Shown: piece after piece, positions 43,776 through 52,944 of the stretch
Numbering within the stretch: position 1 is the first letter of the stretch
Layout: the number at the start of each line of letters is the position of its first letter
Translations under genes and position numbers: made by a program
The notes under the pieces: model-generated
What the model was told of the DNA's origin: nothing
The model's database searches: none
Seen by the model: only the letters and a program-made list of their open reading frames with translations
Assembly: GCF_020524005.1 (NCBI RefSeq)
Contig: NZ_JAIVKK010000003.1
Span: 496,001-560,000, forward strand
Reading direction: 5' to 3'
DNA from: Microbulbifer aggregans
GTDB taxonomy: Bacteria; Pseudomonadota; Gammaproteobacteria; Pseudomonadales; Cellvibrionaceae
Length of the DNA: 64,000 nt

Positions 43776-44384
43776 TTATTTTTCCGTGTTTTCGTCGTCT
43801 TCAAAGAGATGACCCAATTTGCCTTTTTTGGTGGAAAGGTAATTCACATTGTGCGGGTTGCGGCCGGACTGGTGTGGCAGGCGTTCGGTGACTTCAATAC
43901 CCAGGTCCTGCAGGGCTTTTACCTTGCGCGGGTTATTCGTCATCAGGCGGATCGACTTGATTCCCAGATGCTCGATCATGGGCTTCAGGATCGAGTAATC
44001 GCGCATATCCGCACCAAAGCCCAGCTGCTCATTCGCCTCTACCGTATCCGCACCACAATCCTGCAGCTTGTACGCACGAATCTTGTTTAGCAGGCCAATG
44101 CCGCGCCCTTCCTGGCGCAGATAGAAAATCGCACCACGGCCTTCGGAGGCAATACGATGTAACGCATGTTGCAGCTGCGCGCCGCAGTCACAGCGCAGGG
44201 AAAAAAGTGCATCGCCGGTCAGGCACTCGGAGTGGATACGGGCCAACACCGGCTCATCGGTATCCAGGTCGCCCATAGTCAGGACAACGTGTTCCTTGCC
44301 GGTTTCCACTTCTTCAAAACCGTGCATCGCAAACATGCCCCAGGAAGTCGGCAGTTTGGAGGATTCCACATAGCGAATGGTCAA
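43776..44384 (-). CDS. ribA: GTP cyclohydrolase II
   Basis: 202 residues, stand-alone enzyme converting GTP to the first pyrimidine intermediate of riboflavin synthesis. The zinc site is intact ([20 protein letters not shown], three Cys), as are EGRGIGL with the catalytic Arg and the C-terminal LMTNNPRKV. This matters because the RibBA fusion in the same cluster lacks the zinc cysteines; this gene probably supplies the activity. Last gene of the leftward rib/nusB/thiL cluster. Confidence 0.95.
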   Translation of the reverse strand: MTIRYVESSKLPTSWGMFAMHGFEEVETGKEHVVLTMGDLDTDEPVLARIHSECLTGDALFSLRCDCGAQLQHALHRIASEGRGAIFYLRQEGRGIGLLNKIRAYKLQDCGADTVEANEQLGFGADMRDYSILKPMIEHLGIKSIRLMTNNPRKVKALQDLGIEVTERLPHQSGRNPHNVNYLSTKKGKLGHLFEDDENTEK

Positions 44385-44404
44385 GCTGATACCTCATCAA
44401 TCCA

Positions 44405-45055
44405 TCAATTGCGCGCGCGCAGCAACAACAAACCACCCTGCTGCTGCATATCCACGCGGCTTAAAAAACTGTTACCCAGCAAAGTGACTTCCGGGAAATC
44501 ATTCCCCAGCACTGTCGCCTCGACGTTGTGCACTTTGATGCCACCGATGGTGACGCTATCTAATTGCACCTGATAGGCTTTTTCCACACCACTGGCAGTA
44601 GATACATTTAGCGGCCGGGCACGGCTCAGATCCAGTCCCAGGTTGCGGGCCGTAGGGTAATTAAACGCGATACTGGTGGCACCGGTATCCACCATCACAG
44701 TCACCCTGCGGCCATTAATCCAGGCCGTGGTGCTGTAGTGTCCACGACTGTCCGGCGTCAGGCGTACTTCGGCCCTGTCGACTTCGGCATAGCTTGCAGC
44801 AACCGGCGCATCCATTGTCAGCCGTTGCTCACGGTCGTCGATACGAATCAACGCAGCTTTGCTGGTTACTGAAACCAGCTGTATCCCTTCTGGAGAGCTC
44901 GCGCCGGATTTAAGCAACCGCTGGCGACCATCGATCTCGAACATGGCACTGCTGCCGAAAATCGCCTGTAGCCGCACATCCTGTGCGCTGACATCGTTGC
45001 CCAGTACTGCCACCAACACTGCTGTGATCCACCTGTACATATTTTTCAGCGGCAT
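44405..45055 (-). CDS. Clan AA (retropepsin-like) aspartic protease, TIGR02281-like
   Basis: 216 residues. An N-terminal signal or anchor (about 8-24) is followed by an SH3-like/linker part. The retropepsin domain at about 95-210 has the catalytic VMVDTGATSIAFN and the later hydrophobic ATVLGNDFPEVTLLGNSFL. Homologues are periplasmic or membrane-tethered single-chain proteases that dimerise to form the active site; substrates are unknown. It sits between pgpA and ribA on the same strand, 15 bp after pgpA, so it is probably co-transcribed. Confidence 0.82.
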   Translation of the reverse strand: MPLKNMYRWITAVLVAVLGNDVSAQDVRLQAIFGSSAMFEIDGRQRLLKSGASSPEGIQLVSVTSKAALIRIDDREQRLTMDAPVAASYAEVDRAEVRLTPDSRGHYSTTAWINGRRVTVMVDTGATSIAFNYPTARNLGLDLSRARPLNVSTASGVEKAYQVQLDSVTIGGIKVHNVEATVLGNDFPEVTLLGNSFLSRVDMQQQGGLLLLRARN

Positions 45056-45070
45056 CCTGCCAGAGCTCCG

Positions 45071-45556
45071 TTATATGAAACGCAACGCCAGCACAGTGCC
45101 CTGAAGCACCAGTCCGGCATAGATACCCGCCAGTATATCGTCGAGCATGATTCCCAGACCACCGTGCACCCGGCGGTCCGCCCAGCCAATGGGCTGGGGT
45201 TTGGCAATATCGAAAATACGAAACAGCACAAAACCATACAGCACCCACAACCAGCCAGCCGGTGCGAGGAACATGGTGATCCAGAAGCCGACAAATTCGT
45301 CCCAGACAATGCCGCCGTGATCATGCACCCCGAGCTTGCGGGAGGCTTCACCGCACAGGTAGCAACCGAGGATCGCGGCCACGACCACAACCGCAATATA
45401 GGCCGGAGCAGACAGAAACTGCATGCCCCACCACAGTGGGACAGCGGCGAGCGTGCCAAACGTCCCCGGGGCTTTTTTTGCCAGTCCGGAACCAAATCCG
45501 AAGGCGAGAAACAGCACCGGGCTGCGCAATAGTTGGGAGAAGGTCGGCGTGTTCAT
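45071..45556 (-). CDS. pgpA: Phosphatidylglycerophosphatase A
   Basis: 161 residues from the ATG at 45556. Inner-membrane enzyme dephosphorylating phosphatidylglycerol phosphate to phosphatidylglycerol. Family features: GFGSGLAKKAPGTFGT near the N terminus, HDHGGIVWDEFVGFW in the middle and FRIFDIAKPQPIGWAD plus GLGIMLDDILAG near the end, with four hydrophobic helices. It lies 17 bp after thiL, the usual neighbour in gammaproteobacteria. Confidence 0.95.
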   Translation of the reverse strand: MNTPTFSQLLRSPVLFLAFGFGSGLAKKAPGTFGTLAAVPLWWGMQFLSAPAYIAVVVVAAILGCYLCGEASRKLGVHDHGGIVWDEFVGFWITMFLAPAGWLWVLYGFVLFRIFDIAKPQPIGWADRRVHGGLGIMLDDILAGIYAGLVLQGTVLALRFI

Positions 45557-45573
45557 TGTATTTTTCCTGCCGC

Positions 45574-46527
45574 TTAAAAATGCTGGTAGCCGGCATGCTG
45601 CGGCTGCCACCGATTGCCGCCATAGCTGCAACGCACACCCAGCTCAGCGGTCAACCGACCAATCGCGGTAATCGGCAGTTGCAGTGCAGTAACGGCATTC
45701 ACGTGTTGCTCTGGCACGGTAAAACAAAGTTGGTAATCGTCACCACCACTGGTCGCCAGTTGCAGAGCACGTTCTGCACCTGCAGTCTGAGCCAGTGCGG
45801 CAATGGGTAACTTGTCGAGGTTCAGTTCAGCACCCAACTGGCTAGCGGTACAAATATGCCCGAGGTCAGCCAGCAGGCCATCGGATATATCCAGTGCAGC
45901 GCTCGCATAAGCGCTCAATTGTCCCACCAACTCAAACTGTGGCTCGGGAAAGTAGTACGCGGCATCCGCCAGCTGTTTCTGCCCTTCGCTCCCCTCCAGG
46001 TCACCAAGAACCAGAGGTAGCGCGGCCGCCGCAGCCCCCAGACTGTGGCTGACAAACACCTGGTCGCCCTCACCCGCACCACTGCGTAGCAGCGGTTGTG
46101 CGGTCGCTCCGGTCACCTGAATGGTGATCGACAGCGGACCTTTTGTGGTATCGCCGCCAACCAGCACTATGCCGAACTTTCGCGCGGTATCCGCGAGCCC
46201 ACGCGCAAAGCCTTCTAGCCAGCTTGCGTCGCTCTCGGGCAGTGTCAGTGCGAGGGTGAACCACAGGGGTTCCGCGTTCATTGCCGCGAGATCACTGAGG
46301 TTTACCCGCAGGGCACGGCTGGCAATACGGTAGGGATCAGCTTTCGCGGGGAAGTGCACGTCTGCCACCAGCGTATCGACGCTGGTGGCGAGTCTTTTTC
46401 CGGGAGGCGGGATCAGCAGTGCGCAGTCATCGCCAATCCCCAGTTCAACACCGGCCGCGGGATCAGATCCGGAAAACTGGGACAGGAAATACTCCTGAAT
46501 CAGTTCGAATTCACCGGGGCCGGCCAT
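45574..46527 (-). CDS. thiL: Thiamine-monophosphate kinase
   Basis: 317 residues. Phosphorylates thiamine monophosphate to the active cofactor thiamine diphosphate. Motifs: N-terminal GEFELIQEYF, the Mg-ATP region GIGDDCALLIPPPGK and TSVDTLVADVHFP, LVGGDTTKGPLSITIQVTG, and DISDGLLADLGHI. Standard length. It lies 10 bp after nusB in the conserved nusB-thiL-pgpA order. Confidence 0.95.
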   Translation of the reverse strand: MAGPGEFELIQEYFLSQFSGSDPAAGVELGIGDDCALLIPPPGKRLATSVDTLVADVHFPAKADPYRIASRALRVNLSDLAAMNAEPLWFTLALTLPESDASWLEGFARGLADTARKFGIVLVGGDTTKGPLSITIQVTGATAQPLLRSGAGEGDQVFVSHSLGAAAAALPLVLGDLEGSEGQKQLADAAYYFPEPQFELVGQLSAYASAALDISDGLLADLGHICTASQLGAELNLDKLPIAALAQTAGAERALQLATSGGDDYQLCFTVPEQHVNAVTALQLPITAIGRLTAELGVRCSYGGNRWQPQHAGYQHF

Positions 46528-46537
46528 AACTGCAGTA

Positions 46538-46978
46538 TCAGCCTTTGTCGGCTTTTACTTCGACGCTGCGCTCTTTGGCAGCGACTTTGTCGAGAATACC
46601 GTTGATGTATTTGAAGGCATCGGTAGGGCCGAATTTCTTGGCCAGTGCCACGCCTTCGTTGATGACGACTTTGTAAGGTACGTCGACACGGTTTTTCAAT
46701 TCGTAGGTGGACATGCGCAGCAGTGCCCGGGATACCGGATCCAGTTCTTCGACTTTGCGATCGAGGAATACGCTGTAGGTCTCTTCTACGTCATCGAGGT
46801 TTTTCGCTACGCCGTGCAGCAGCTCGCGAAAATAAGCCACGTCGGTTTTGCTCATGTCGTTGTCGGCATGAAACTCGGCCTCGATGGCGTTGAGGCTGGA
46901 GCCAGCCATTTGCCATTGATACAGCGCCTGCATGGCGTAGTGGCGGGCCTTGCGGCGGGCGGATGCGGTTACAGTCAT
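46538..46978 (-). CDS. nusB: Transcription antitermination factor NusB
   Basis: 146 residues, all-helical RNA-binding factor that joins boxA of rRNA leaders with NusE. Signatures: RRKARHYAMQALYQWQM at the N terminus, YFRELLHGVAKNLDDVEETYSVFL, and the C-terminal VDVPYKVVINEGVALAKKFGPTDAFKYINGILDKVA. It follows ribH by 18 bp, the common ribH-nusB pairing. Confidence 0.96.
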   Translation of the reverse strand: MTVTASARRKARHYAMQALYQWQMAGSSLNAIEAEFHADNDMSKTDVAYFRELLHGVAKNLDDVEETYSVFLDRKVEELDPVSRALLRMSTYELKNRVDVPYKVVINEGVALAKKFGPTDAFKYINGILDKVAAKERSVEVKADKG

Positions 46979-46996
46979 CTCAGTTCAGTCTCAAAA

Positions 46997-47467
46997 TCAG
47001 ATTTTGCCCAGCAGGGACACCATTTCCAGCGCGGTTTCGGCGGCTTCACAGCCTTTGTTACCAGCTTTGGTACCGGAGCGCTCGATGGCCTGTTCAATGG
47101 AGTCTACGGTCAGTACACCGAAGGTCACAGGAACGCCGGTGTTCAGCGATACCTGAGCGAGGCCTTTGGTGCATTCGCCAGCGACGTATTCAAAGTGCGG
47201 GGTGCCACCGCGGATAACCGCACCAAGTGCGATTACTGCGTCGAATTTTTTGGTCTCGGCAATTTTCTGCGCAGCCAGCGGGAATTCAAACGCGCCCGGA
47301 GCGTAGTAGATGGTGATGTCTTCTTCTTTGATGCCTTTGCGACGCAGGGTATCCAGCGCACCGTCTTTCAGGCTCTCTACCACAAAGCTGTTCCAACGGC
47401 TGACCAGCAGTGCAAATTTGCCAGTGCTGCCAATGAAATCCCCTTCGATCACTTTGATATTGCTCAT
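46997..47467 (-). CDS. ribH: 6,7-dimethyl-8-ribityllumazine synthase
   Basis: 156 residues from the ATG at 47467 (the frame is open to 47524 through the intergenic region). Forms the icosahedral or pentameric enzyme joining the pyrimidine and 3,4-dihydroxybutanone 4-phosphate. Motifs: [50 protein letters not shown] with the catalytic His, and [21 protein letters not shown] palindromic element and a longer imperfect palindrome separate it from ribBA, so it may have its own promoter. Confidence 0.95.
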   Translation of the reverse strand: MSNIKVIEGDFIGSTGKFALLVSRWNSFVVESLKDGALDTLRRKGIKEEDITIYYAPGAFEFPLAAQKIAETKKFDAVIALGAVIRGGTPHFEYVAGECTKGLAQVSLNTGVPVTFGVLTVDSIEQAIERSGTKAGNKGCEAAETALEMVSLLGKI

Positions 47468-47540
47468 GGTCTTTTTTCCATTTGTGCTTTTCCACCTCGG
47501 GCCGATATTGTGCTTCGGTCCCACTTCAGTGGCGGCAGAG

Positions 47541-47638
47541 CACCGGGACGTTGTTTTCAGAACCGCTGTGAATACATCCCTGTACGCTCTGTCGGAAACA
47601 TCCCTGTTTCCGACAGTTCTGAAAACAACGCCCCGGCA
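47541..47638. repeat. Nested palindromic element, copy 7
   Basis: 20-bp arms (47544-47563 and 47616-47635) with one mismatch, core CGCTGTGAATACATCCCTGT, and inner stem GTCGGAAAC/GTTTCCGAC. It sits inside the rib cluster, between ribBA and ribH. Confidence 0.8.
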
Positions 47639-47691
47639 CCCTGCCTTCGATTCAAGTTCCGGGTTCGATAAACCCTTTTTTAAAACCTCAT

Positions 47692-47834
47692 GGGAAATGC
47701 TAAAAAACGTTGCGAGCGGGTGCCTGGTGGTGGCCGCCGGAGCGCAGGAAGCGGAATGTACACGTAGTACATGAGCATTCCGAGCACCGCCGGTCGCTGC
47801 CAGGCGCCCGCGTAGTAGTTTTTCAGTGTTTCCC
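47692..47834. repeat. 143-bp imperfect palindrome ending at the ribBA stop
   Basis: Outer GGGAAA-type ends pair with TTTCCC. Inner pieces pair as CGGGTGCCTGG with CCAGGCGCCCG and CGGAATG with CATTCCG, around a GTACACGTAGTAC centre. Its core differs from the other elements, so I treat it as a second repeat type. Its right end touches the TAG stop of ribBA. Confidence 0.65.
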
Positions 47835-48949
47835 TAAATTTCTTCCGCGTTCAGGTATTCCTCTACTTCCAGGTCGAATCCGGAAATAGCGCTGAATTTG
47901 AACGGCGCGCTCATCAGGCGCATTTTGCGTACTTTCAGGTCCCGCAGGATCTGTGAGCCGGTACCGACCTGCTTGTATACCAGGTCCTGGCTCGGGCGCT
48001 GTTGCTTGCCGCTGATCAACCAGTCGATGCTGTCTTCAATCTCATCGGTGGTTTCGTTATGGCAAATCACAACCACCACACCTTTGCCTTCCTCGGCCAC
48101 TTTTTTCAGGGCACTGCGGAAGGTCCAGGGCGCAAACTTTTCATCGCCGCGGCGCAGGCTGAATACATCGCGCAGGGTACTGGCAACATGTACGCGCACC
48201 AGCGTCGGCTCTTCCGGCGTGAAGTCGCCGAGGCAGAAGGCGAAATGGCGCTCGCGGCGGGCTTTGTCGAGGTAAGTGCGCAGTTTGAACTCACCGAATT
48301 CGGTGTGCACCTTGCGATCGTTTACACACTCGACGGTTTTCTCGTTGAGCGCGCGGTAGTTGATCAGGTCGGCGATGGTGCCAATCTTGAGGTTATGGAG
48401 CTGGGCAAACTTTTCCAGGTCCGGACGGCGCGCCATGGTGCCGTCTTCATTCATGATCTCGACAATAGCGGCGGCGGGCTCAAAGCCTGCCAGGCGCGAC
48501 AGGTCGCAGCCCGCTTCGGTGTGGCCTGCGCGGCTCAATACACCGCCGGCTTGCGCCTTGATCGGGAAGATGTGGCCAGGCTGTACGATATCCGACGGCT
48601 TGGCATTGCGGGCAACCGCCGCGCGAATGGTACGTGCGCGGTCGGCGGCAGAAATACCCGTGGTAACACCTTCGGCGGCTTCAATGGAAACGGTGAAGTT
48701 GGTACTGAACTGCGCGCCGTTGTCGCGGGACATCAGCGGCAGGTCGAGCTGCTCGCAGCGCTCGGCGGTCAGGGTCAGACAGATGAGACCGCGGGCGTGA
48801 GTGGCCATGAAGTTGATATCTTCCGGGCGCACCTGCTCGGCGGCGATCACGAGGTCACCTTCGTTCTCGCGATCTTCGTCGTCCATCAGGATAACCATTT
48901 TGCCCTGACGGATGTCGTCGATCAGTTCTTCAACGCTATTCAGTTCCAT
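47834..48949 (-). CDS. ribBA: 3,4-dihydroxy-2-butanone-4-phosphate synthase fused to a degenerate GTP cyclohydrolase II domain
   Basis: 371 residues. The N-terminal DHBP synthase domain (1 to about 205) is complete: VILMDDEDRENEGDLVIAAE, FMATHARGLICL, RAGHTEAGCDLSRLAG. The C-terminal half (about 207-371) has the GTP cyclohydrolase II fold, but the three zinc-binding cysteines are absent (the region reads VASTLRDVFSLRRGDEK) and the catalytic motifs are eroded. It should make only the four-carbon precursor; the free-standing ribA supplies GTP cyclohydrolase II. It follows ribC after a REP-filled gap. Confidence 0.93.
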   Translation of the reverse strand: MELNSVEELIDDIRQGKMVILMDDEDRENEGDLVIAAEQVRPEDINFMATHARGLICLTLTAERCEQLDLPLMSRDNGAQFSTNFTVSIEAAEGVTTGISAADRARTIRAAVARNAKPSDIVQPGHIFPIKAQAGGVLSRAGHTEAGCDLSRLAGFEPAAAIVEIMNEDGTMARRPDLEKFAQLHNLKIGTIADLINYRALNEKTVECVNDRKVHTEFGEFKLRTYLDKARRERHFAFCLGDFTPEEPTLVRVHVASTLRDVFSLRRGDEKFAPWTFRSALKKVAEEGKGVVVVICHNETTDEIEDSIDWLISGKQQRPSQDLVYKQVGTGSQILRDLKVRKMRLMSAPFKFSAISGFDLEVEEYLNAEEI

Positions 48950-49000
48950 AAATCTCTCAATGCATATTTGGCGGGAATGTTGATACCCGCCGGGTATTCC

Positions 49001-49112
49001 CCTGTAGGAGCCAGCTTGCTGGCGAACCTCTTCGATTCTTCCCGCCTGTAGGAGCCTGCTTGCAGGCGAATCACTTGGATCCTGTTCGCCTGCAAGCAGG
49101 CTCCTACAGGCG
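49001..49112. repeat. REP triplet including a perfect REP doublet
   Basis: A single REP-like unit (GTAGGAGCCAGCTTGCTGGC, 49004-49023) is followed by two units in inverted order with perfect 28-bp arms (49043-49070 and 49085-49112). The GTAGGAGC...GCGAA form is the known Pseudomonas REP type. No RAYT transposase gene is in the window. Confidence 0.85.
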
Positions 49113-49121
49113 AGTGGGTTC

Positions 49122-49784
49122 TTACGCCTTATAAAAGCCGTGCTGCGCCAGAAACTCCAGCGTCAGTCCATCATCTTTTGACTTGGCGGCGGCATCTCCC
49201 AAGAGTAGCCGCTCCAGGTAGCGCGCGATCAGGTCTACTTCCAGGTTCACCCTGGTGCCAGCCTGGTATCCGCCGATCACGGTTTCCGCAATCGTGTGCG
49301 GCACAATAGTAAGTTCGAACTCAGCGCCATCTACCGCATTCACTGTCAGACTGGTGCCGTCCACGGTGATCGACCCTTTGTGGGCGATGTACTTGGCCAG
49401 CTCATCCGGTGCACGCAGGCGGAATTGTTCTGCCCGGGCGGTGGTTTTGCGCCAGACCACTTCACCAATACCATCCACATGGCCACTCACCATATGGCCG
49501 CCCAAACGGGTCTGTGGCGTGAGGGCTTTTTCCAGGTTGACCTTGTCGCCCAGCTTCCAGCTACCTACACTGGCAACGGCCAGGGTTTCTGCGGAAACGT
49601 CCGCCCAGTAGCCGTCACCCGGCAAATCCACCACAGTCAGGCAGACGCCATTGGTGGCGATACTATCGCCGAGTTTTACATCGGAGAGATCCAGCTTGCC
49701 GCTCTTAACCCGCACACGCAGATCACCACCACTCGGTTGCAGGGCGGTGATTTCTCCGACGGCTTCAATAATTCCGGTAAACAA
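49122..49784 (-). CDS. ribC: Riboflavin synthase, alpha chain
   Basis: 220 residues, trimeric enzyme that dismutates two lumazines to riboflavin. The two homologous beta-barrel halves are visible, each with an MFTGIIE or GGHMVSGHVDGIGEV type motif; VSAETLAVASVGSWKLGDKVNLEKAL and the second-half KGSITVDGTSLTVNAV are typical. The gene is also called ribE in some systems. It follows ribD by 11 bp. Confidence 0.95.
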   Translation of the reverse strand: MFTGIIEAVGEITALQPSGGDLRVRVKSGKLDLSDVKLGDSIATNGVCLTVVDLPGDGYWADVSAETLAVASVGSWKLGDKVNLEKALTPQTRLGGHMVSGHVDGIGEVVWRKTTARAEQFRLRAPDELAKYIAHKGSITVDGTSLTVNAVDGAEFELTIVPHTIAETVIGGYQAGTRVNLEVDLIARYLERLLLGDAAAKSKDDGLTLEFLAQHGFYKA

Positions 49785-49795
49785 ATCGGCTACCT

Positions 49796-50923
49796 TCAGC
49801 GTTCAATATCTGTTGTTGCTGTAATACGCCAATCGTGACCGACTGCGCGCATATCGGTGATGGTGATCGGCAGCATGGAGCCCATGCGCTCAATCGGCAG
49901 TTCAAACAGCGGCCGTGCGCTGGAACCCAGAATCTTTGGCGCCACATAGACGATGATTTCATCCACATGGCCCTGGTACATAAAGGCACCGGAGAGGGTC
50001 GCGCCACTCTCGATCAGCACTTCATTACACTCCCGCCGCGCCAGCTCTTTCAGCAGCTCACCCAGGTGCACGCGGCCGTCTTTGTCCGCGGGCAGCACCA
50101 GTACCTCGGCGCCAGTCTTCTCGAGACGCGCACGGCGCTCGCTGTCAGCGGCTTCGGTTGTGACCACCAATGTGGGGCCAGTGCCATACAAAATAAAGGC
50201 CTTGGCCGGCGTGCGCAGTTTGCTGTCGACGATAACCCGCAGGGGCTGCTTCTCCGCAGCGGCGGCGGCAATCTCCGGCGGCAGCGCCATTTCTTCCGGG
50301 CGCACATTCATGTTCGGGTTGTCGTAGCGCACGGTATCGACACCGGTGACGACGGCACAGCTGCGAGCGCGCAGGTTCTGGACGTCGGCCCGGGCCGCAG
50401 GACCGGTGACCCATTTGGATTCGCCACTGGCCATGGCGGTACGGCCGTCGATGCTCATCGCCGACTTGCTGCGCACCAGTGGCAGCCCCAGAGTCATGCG
50501 CTTGATAAACCCGGGGTTCAGCGCGCGGCAGGATTCTTCCAGCAACGGCCCTTCCACTTCAATACCCGCATCGCGCAGTTTTTGTAACCCATTACCGCTG
50601 ACGCTGGGGTTCGGGTCTTCCATGCCAAAAACCACCTTGGCCACACCGGCAGCCACCAGGGCATCGGCACAGGGGCCGGTCTTGCCGCTGTGACTACAGG
50701 GTTCCAGGGTCACATAGGCGATATTGCCCTTGGCCTTGTCACCAGCCGCTTTGAGGGCCTCGATTTCCGCGTGGCCCTCACCGGCGCGCTGGTGCCAGCC
50801 CTCGCCGAGGATCTTGCCATCGGCATCGGCAATGACACAGCCGACACGGGGGTTCGGCATGGTGGTGTACAGGCCGCGCTCTGCCAGCTGAATGGCGCGC
50901 GCCATCAATTCTCTTGGCGTCAC
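49796..50923 (-). CDS. ribD: Bifunctional diaminohydroxyphosphoribosylaminopyrimidine deaminase / reductase
   Basis: 375 residues. The N-terminal deaminase domain (1 to about 145) has the zinc motif [12 protein letters not shown] and [19 protein letters not shown]. The C-terminal reductase (about 147-370) has [27 protein letters not shown] and the NADPH-binding [14 protein letters not shown]. It performs the second and third steps after GTP cyclohydrolase II. The ATG overlaps the nrdR stop by four bases. Confidence 0.95.
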   Translation of the reverse strand: MTPRELMARAIQLAERGLYTTMPNPRVGCVIADADGKILGEGWHQRAGEGHAEIEALKAAGDKAKGNIAYVTLEPCSHSGKTGPCADALVAAGVAKVVFGMEDPNPSVSGNGLQKLRDAGIEVEGPLLEESCRALNPGFIKRMTLGLPLVRSKSAMSIDGRTAMASGESKWVTGPAARADVQNLRARSCAVVTGVDTVRYDNPNMNVRPEEMALPPEIAAAAAEKQPLRVIVDSKLRTPAKAFILYGTGPTLVVTTEAADSERRARLEKTGAEVLVLPADKDGRVHLGELLKELARRECNEVLIESGATLSGAFMYQGHVDEIIVYVAPKILGSSARPLFELPIERMGSMLPITITDMRAVGHDWRITATTDIER

Positions 50924-51405
50924 TTCGCGTCTCCGGATTCAGTGCTGGATTTGCCGCGGGTGGTGAGGCGCTCAATCTCGTCGCTGAATTCGCTGAGGTC
51001 TTCAAAACGGCGGTAGACGGAGGCAAAGCGCACGTAGGCAACCTGATCCAGCTCGCGCAGCTGCTCCATGACCAGCTCGCCAATATGCATGGCCGGAAGC
51101 TCTCGCTCACCGGTGGCCTGCAGGGCGTGCTTGATCTGGGCGACGGCGGCTTCCACCCGCTCGGTACTGACCGGGCGTTTCTCTACAGCGCGCTGGATAC
51201 CGGCGCGCAATTTGTCTTCATTGAAGGGCTCACGCTGGCCGTTCTGTTTGACGACCCGCGGCAGTACCAGCTCTGCGGTCTCAAAGGTCGTGAAGCGCTC
51301 GTGGCATTGCAGGCATTCGCGACGACGGCGCACCTGGTCGCCATTGGCAACCAGACGAGAATCTACGACTTTGGTTTCTTCTGCGCTGCAGAACGGACAG
51401 TGCAT
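50920..51405 (-). CDS. nrdR: Transcriptional repressor NrdR
   Basis: 161 residues. The N-terminal zinc ribbon ([17 protein letters not shown] ... [16 protein letters not shown], four Cys) is followed by an ATP-cone domain ([32 protein letters not shown]). It represses ribonucleotide reductase genes in response to ATP/dATP. Its place at the head of the ribD cluster after glyA is the standard gammaproteobacterial order, although repeats and the PotF-like gene lie between here. Confidence 0.96.
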   Translation of the reverse strand: MHCPFCSAEETKVVDSRLVANGDQVRRRRECLQCHERFTTFETAELVLPRVVKQNGQREPFNEDKLRAGIQRAVEKRPVSTERVEAAVAQIKHALQATGERELPAMHIGELVMEQLRELDQVAYVRFASVYRRFEDLSEFSDEIERLTTRGKSSTESGDAK

Positions 51406-51516
51406 GGGGAGTTGGCTCTATCAGAAAATGCGCGGGAGTTTACCACATGGCGACAAATTAGGCCTGATTTGCCCACACCTTCCCAAGTACTACGAATATT
51501 CGGGCGAAGGCGTTGA

Positions 51517-51614
51517 TACCGGGTATAGCCTTGCGAGACCTTCTGCGACAGGGATGTCGCGGAAGAGCCCCCAGGGATGGGTGCACGGCGTGTCTCGCAA
51601 GGCTATACCCGGTA
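51517..51614. repeat. Nested palindromic element, variant core, copy 8
   Basis: Perfect 23-bp arms (51517-51539 and 51592-51614) enclose GCGACAGGGATGTCGC and a CCCAGGGATGGGTGCACGGCGTG segment like the variant cores of copies 4 and 5. Confidence 0.8.
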
Positions 51615-51667
51615 GCGGCGCCGCCACGGAGCCCCCCGAAAGCACTAGCAGTCCCCGCTGGCGCAAG

Positions 51668-51770
51668 GGCACCGGGTAGGGCTTTTCAAAATCGCTGCGA
51701 GTACATCCATGTACGCTCCGGCGCCGCCATCCATGGCGACGACGGTTTTGAAAAGCCCTACCCGGCACCC
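51668..51770. repeat. Nested palindromic element, copy 9
   Basis: Perfect 20-bp arms (51672-51691 and 51746-51765) with core CGCTGCGAGTACATCCATGT and inner GTCGCCATGG-type stem. With copy 8 it fills the gap between the PotF-like gene and nrdR; no gene was seen there. Confidence 0.8.
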
Positions 51771-51846
51771 TTGCTTCGCATTGAACTCCTGCACTTCATG
51801 ACTAACGAGCACACGGCAAGAGTGGAAAATTGAGGCTTAAACCCAA

Positions 51847-52944
51847 CTAGATCTCTTCCCGCTCGATGATCCGCTGCCACAGCTTATGCCGCAGTGCCAA
51901 AACGCGGTTGGTGGTGGCGGCCGGGATCCAGGTGCGTTCCAGTTCCTGCGGGCGCGGGTAAACGATCGGGTTGCTCAGCAGCTCCGGATCCACCAGCTCC
52001 TGAGCCGCCATATTGGCGTTGGCGTACTGGGTCTCATTGCTGATAGTGGCAATCACACTCGGCTGCATCAGGTAATTCAGGAACTGGTAGGCCGCATCAA
52101 CGTTCTGGGCGTTGCTGGGGATGGAAACAACATCGATCCACAGGGGGAAGCCTTCCTTCGGCATGACATAGCGGATATCAAATGGCTTGCCCGCATCCTT
52201 GGCCTGCTGCTGGGCCTCCAGCACATCGCCGCTCCAGGCATGTGCAATGCAGCGTTTGCCGCTGGCCAGGTCTTCCACATATTCGCCGGAGTCAAAGTCG
52301 GTGATGTGCAGGCGCACTTTGGACAGCAGGTTCGCCACCATGTACTGGTGGGCGATGCTCATGGAGTTGGGGTCTTTGTCGAGATATTTGAGCGCAACGT
52401 CGAAAATCTCTTCAGGGGAACGCATCAGTGTCGCATTACAGTGATCAAGCTTGCCGAGGTTTTCAGGGTCGAACAGTAAATCCCAGCTGTCTTCCGGAAG
52501 TAGACCACCAAACGCCTTTTCCACCGCCTGCACGTTATAGCCGATACCTACCGTGCCCCACAGATAAGGAATTGCGTACTCGTTAGCCGGATCGAACAGC
52601 GCCAGGCGCTCCATAAACTTGGGGTCGTTCTGGAACCAGTTGTCGATACGATTGCGGTTCAGCTTCTGTAGCTGGCCAGCCGCAATGTACTTGGGGATAT
52701 TGTCAGAACCCGGCACGATCACATCGAACTGGCGACCTTCTTTAAGCCAGATTTCTTCCAGCTCCTCGATATCGTCGAATTCGAAATAGTGCACTTTGAT
52801 GCCAGTCGTGGCTTCAAAGTCGGCGATGGTGTCTTCCGCGATGGACTCCGACCAGTTGGCGAAGTGCAGCTCTTTCGCGTGAGCGTTCAGGCTCAGACCG
52901 ATTACAGCCAACAGGGTGGCCAATACATGGGATATTGGACGCAT
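51847..52944 (-). CDS. Periplasmic polyamine-binding protein (PotF/SpuD-like)
   Basis: 365 residues. Signal peptide about 1-23 (LNAHA), then a two-lobed class-II binding protein: ELHFANWSESIAEDTIADFEATTGIKVHYFEFDD, FDVIVPGSDNIPKYIAAGQL, YLWGTVGIGYN and AHAWSGDVLEAQQQA, all typical of PotD/PotF. It should bind putrescine or spermidine. No permease or ATPase genes are next to it, so it works with components encoded elsewhere or as a sensor. It has its own promoter region of about 365 bp. Confidence 0.88.
   Translation of the reverse strand: MRPISHVLATLLAVIGLSLNAHAKELHFANWSESIAEDTIADFEATTGIKVHYFEFDDIEELEEIWLKEGRQFDVIVPGSDNIPKYIAAGQLQKLNRNRIDNWFQNDPKFMERLALFDPANEYAIPYLWGTVGIGYNVQAVEKAFGGLLPEDSWDLLFDPENLGKLDHCNATLMRSPEEIFDVALKYLDKDPNSMSIAHQYMVANLLSKVRLHITDFDSGEYVEDLASGKRCIAHAWSGDVLEAQQQAKDAGKPFDIRYVMPKEGFPLWIDVVSIPSNAQNVDAAYQFLNYLMQPSVIATISNETQYANANMAAQELVDPELLSNPIVYPRPQELERTWIPAATTNRVLALRHKLWQRIIEREEI

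Noticed and set aside
48950-51846. FMN riboswitch upstream of the rib genes
   Set aside because: I looked for the conserved RFN blocks ahead of ribBA, ribC, ribD and nrdR and found only REP and palindromic repeats.
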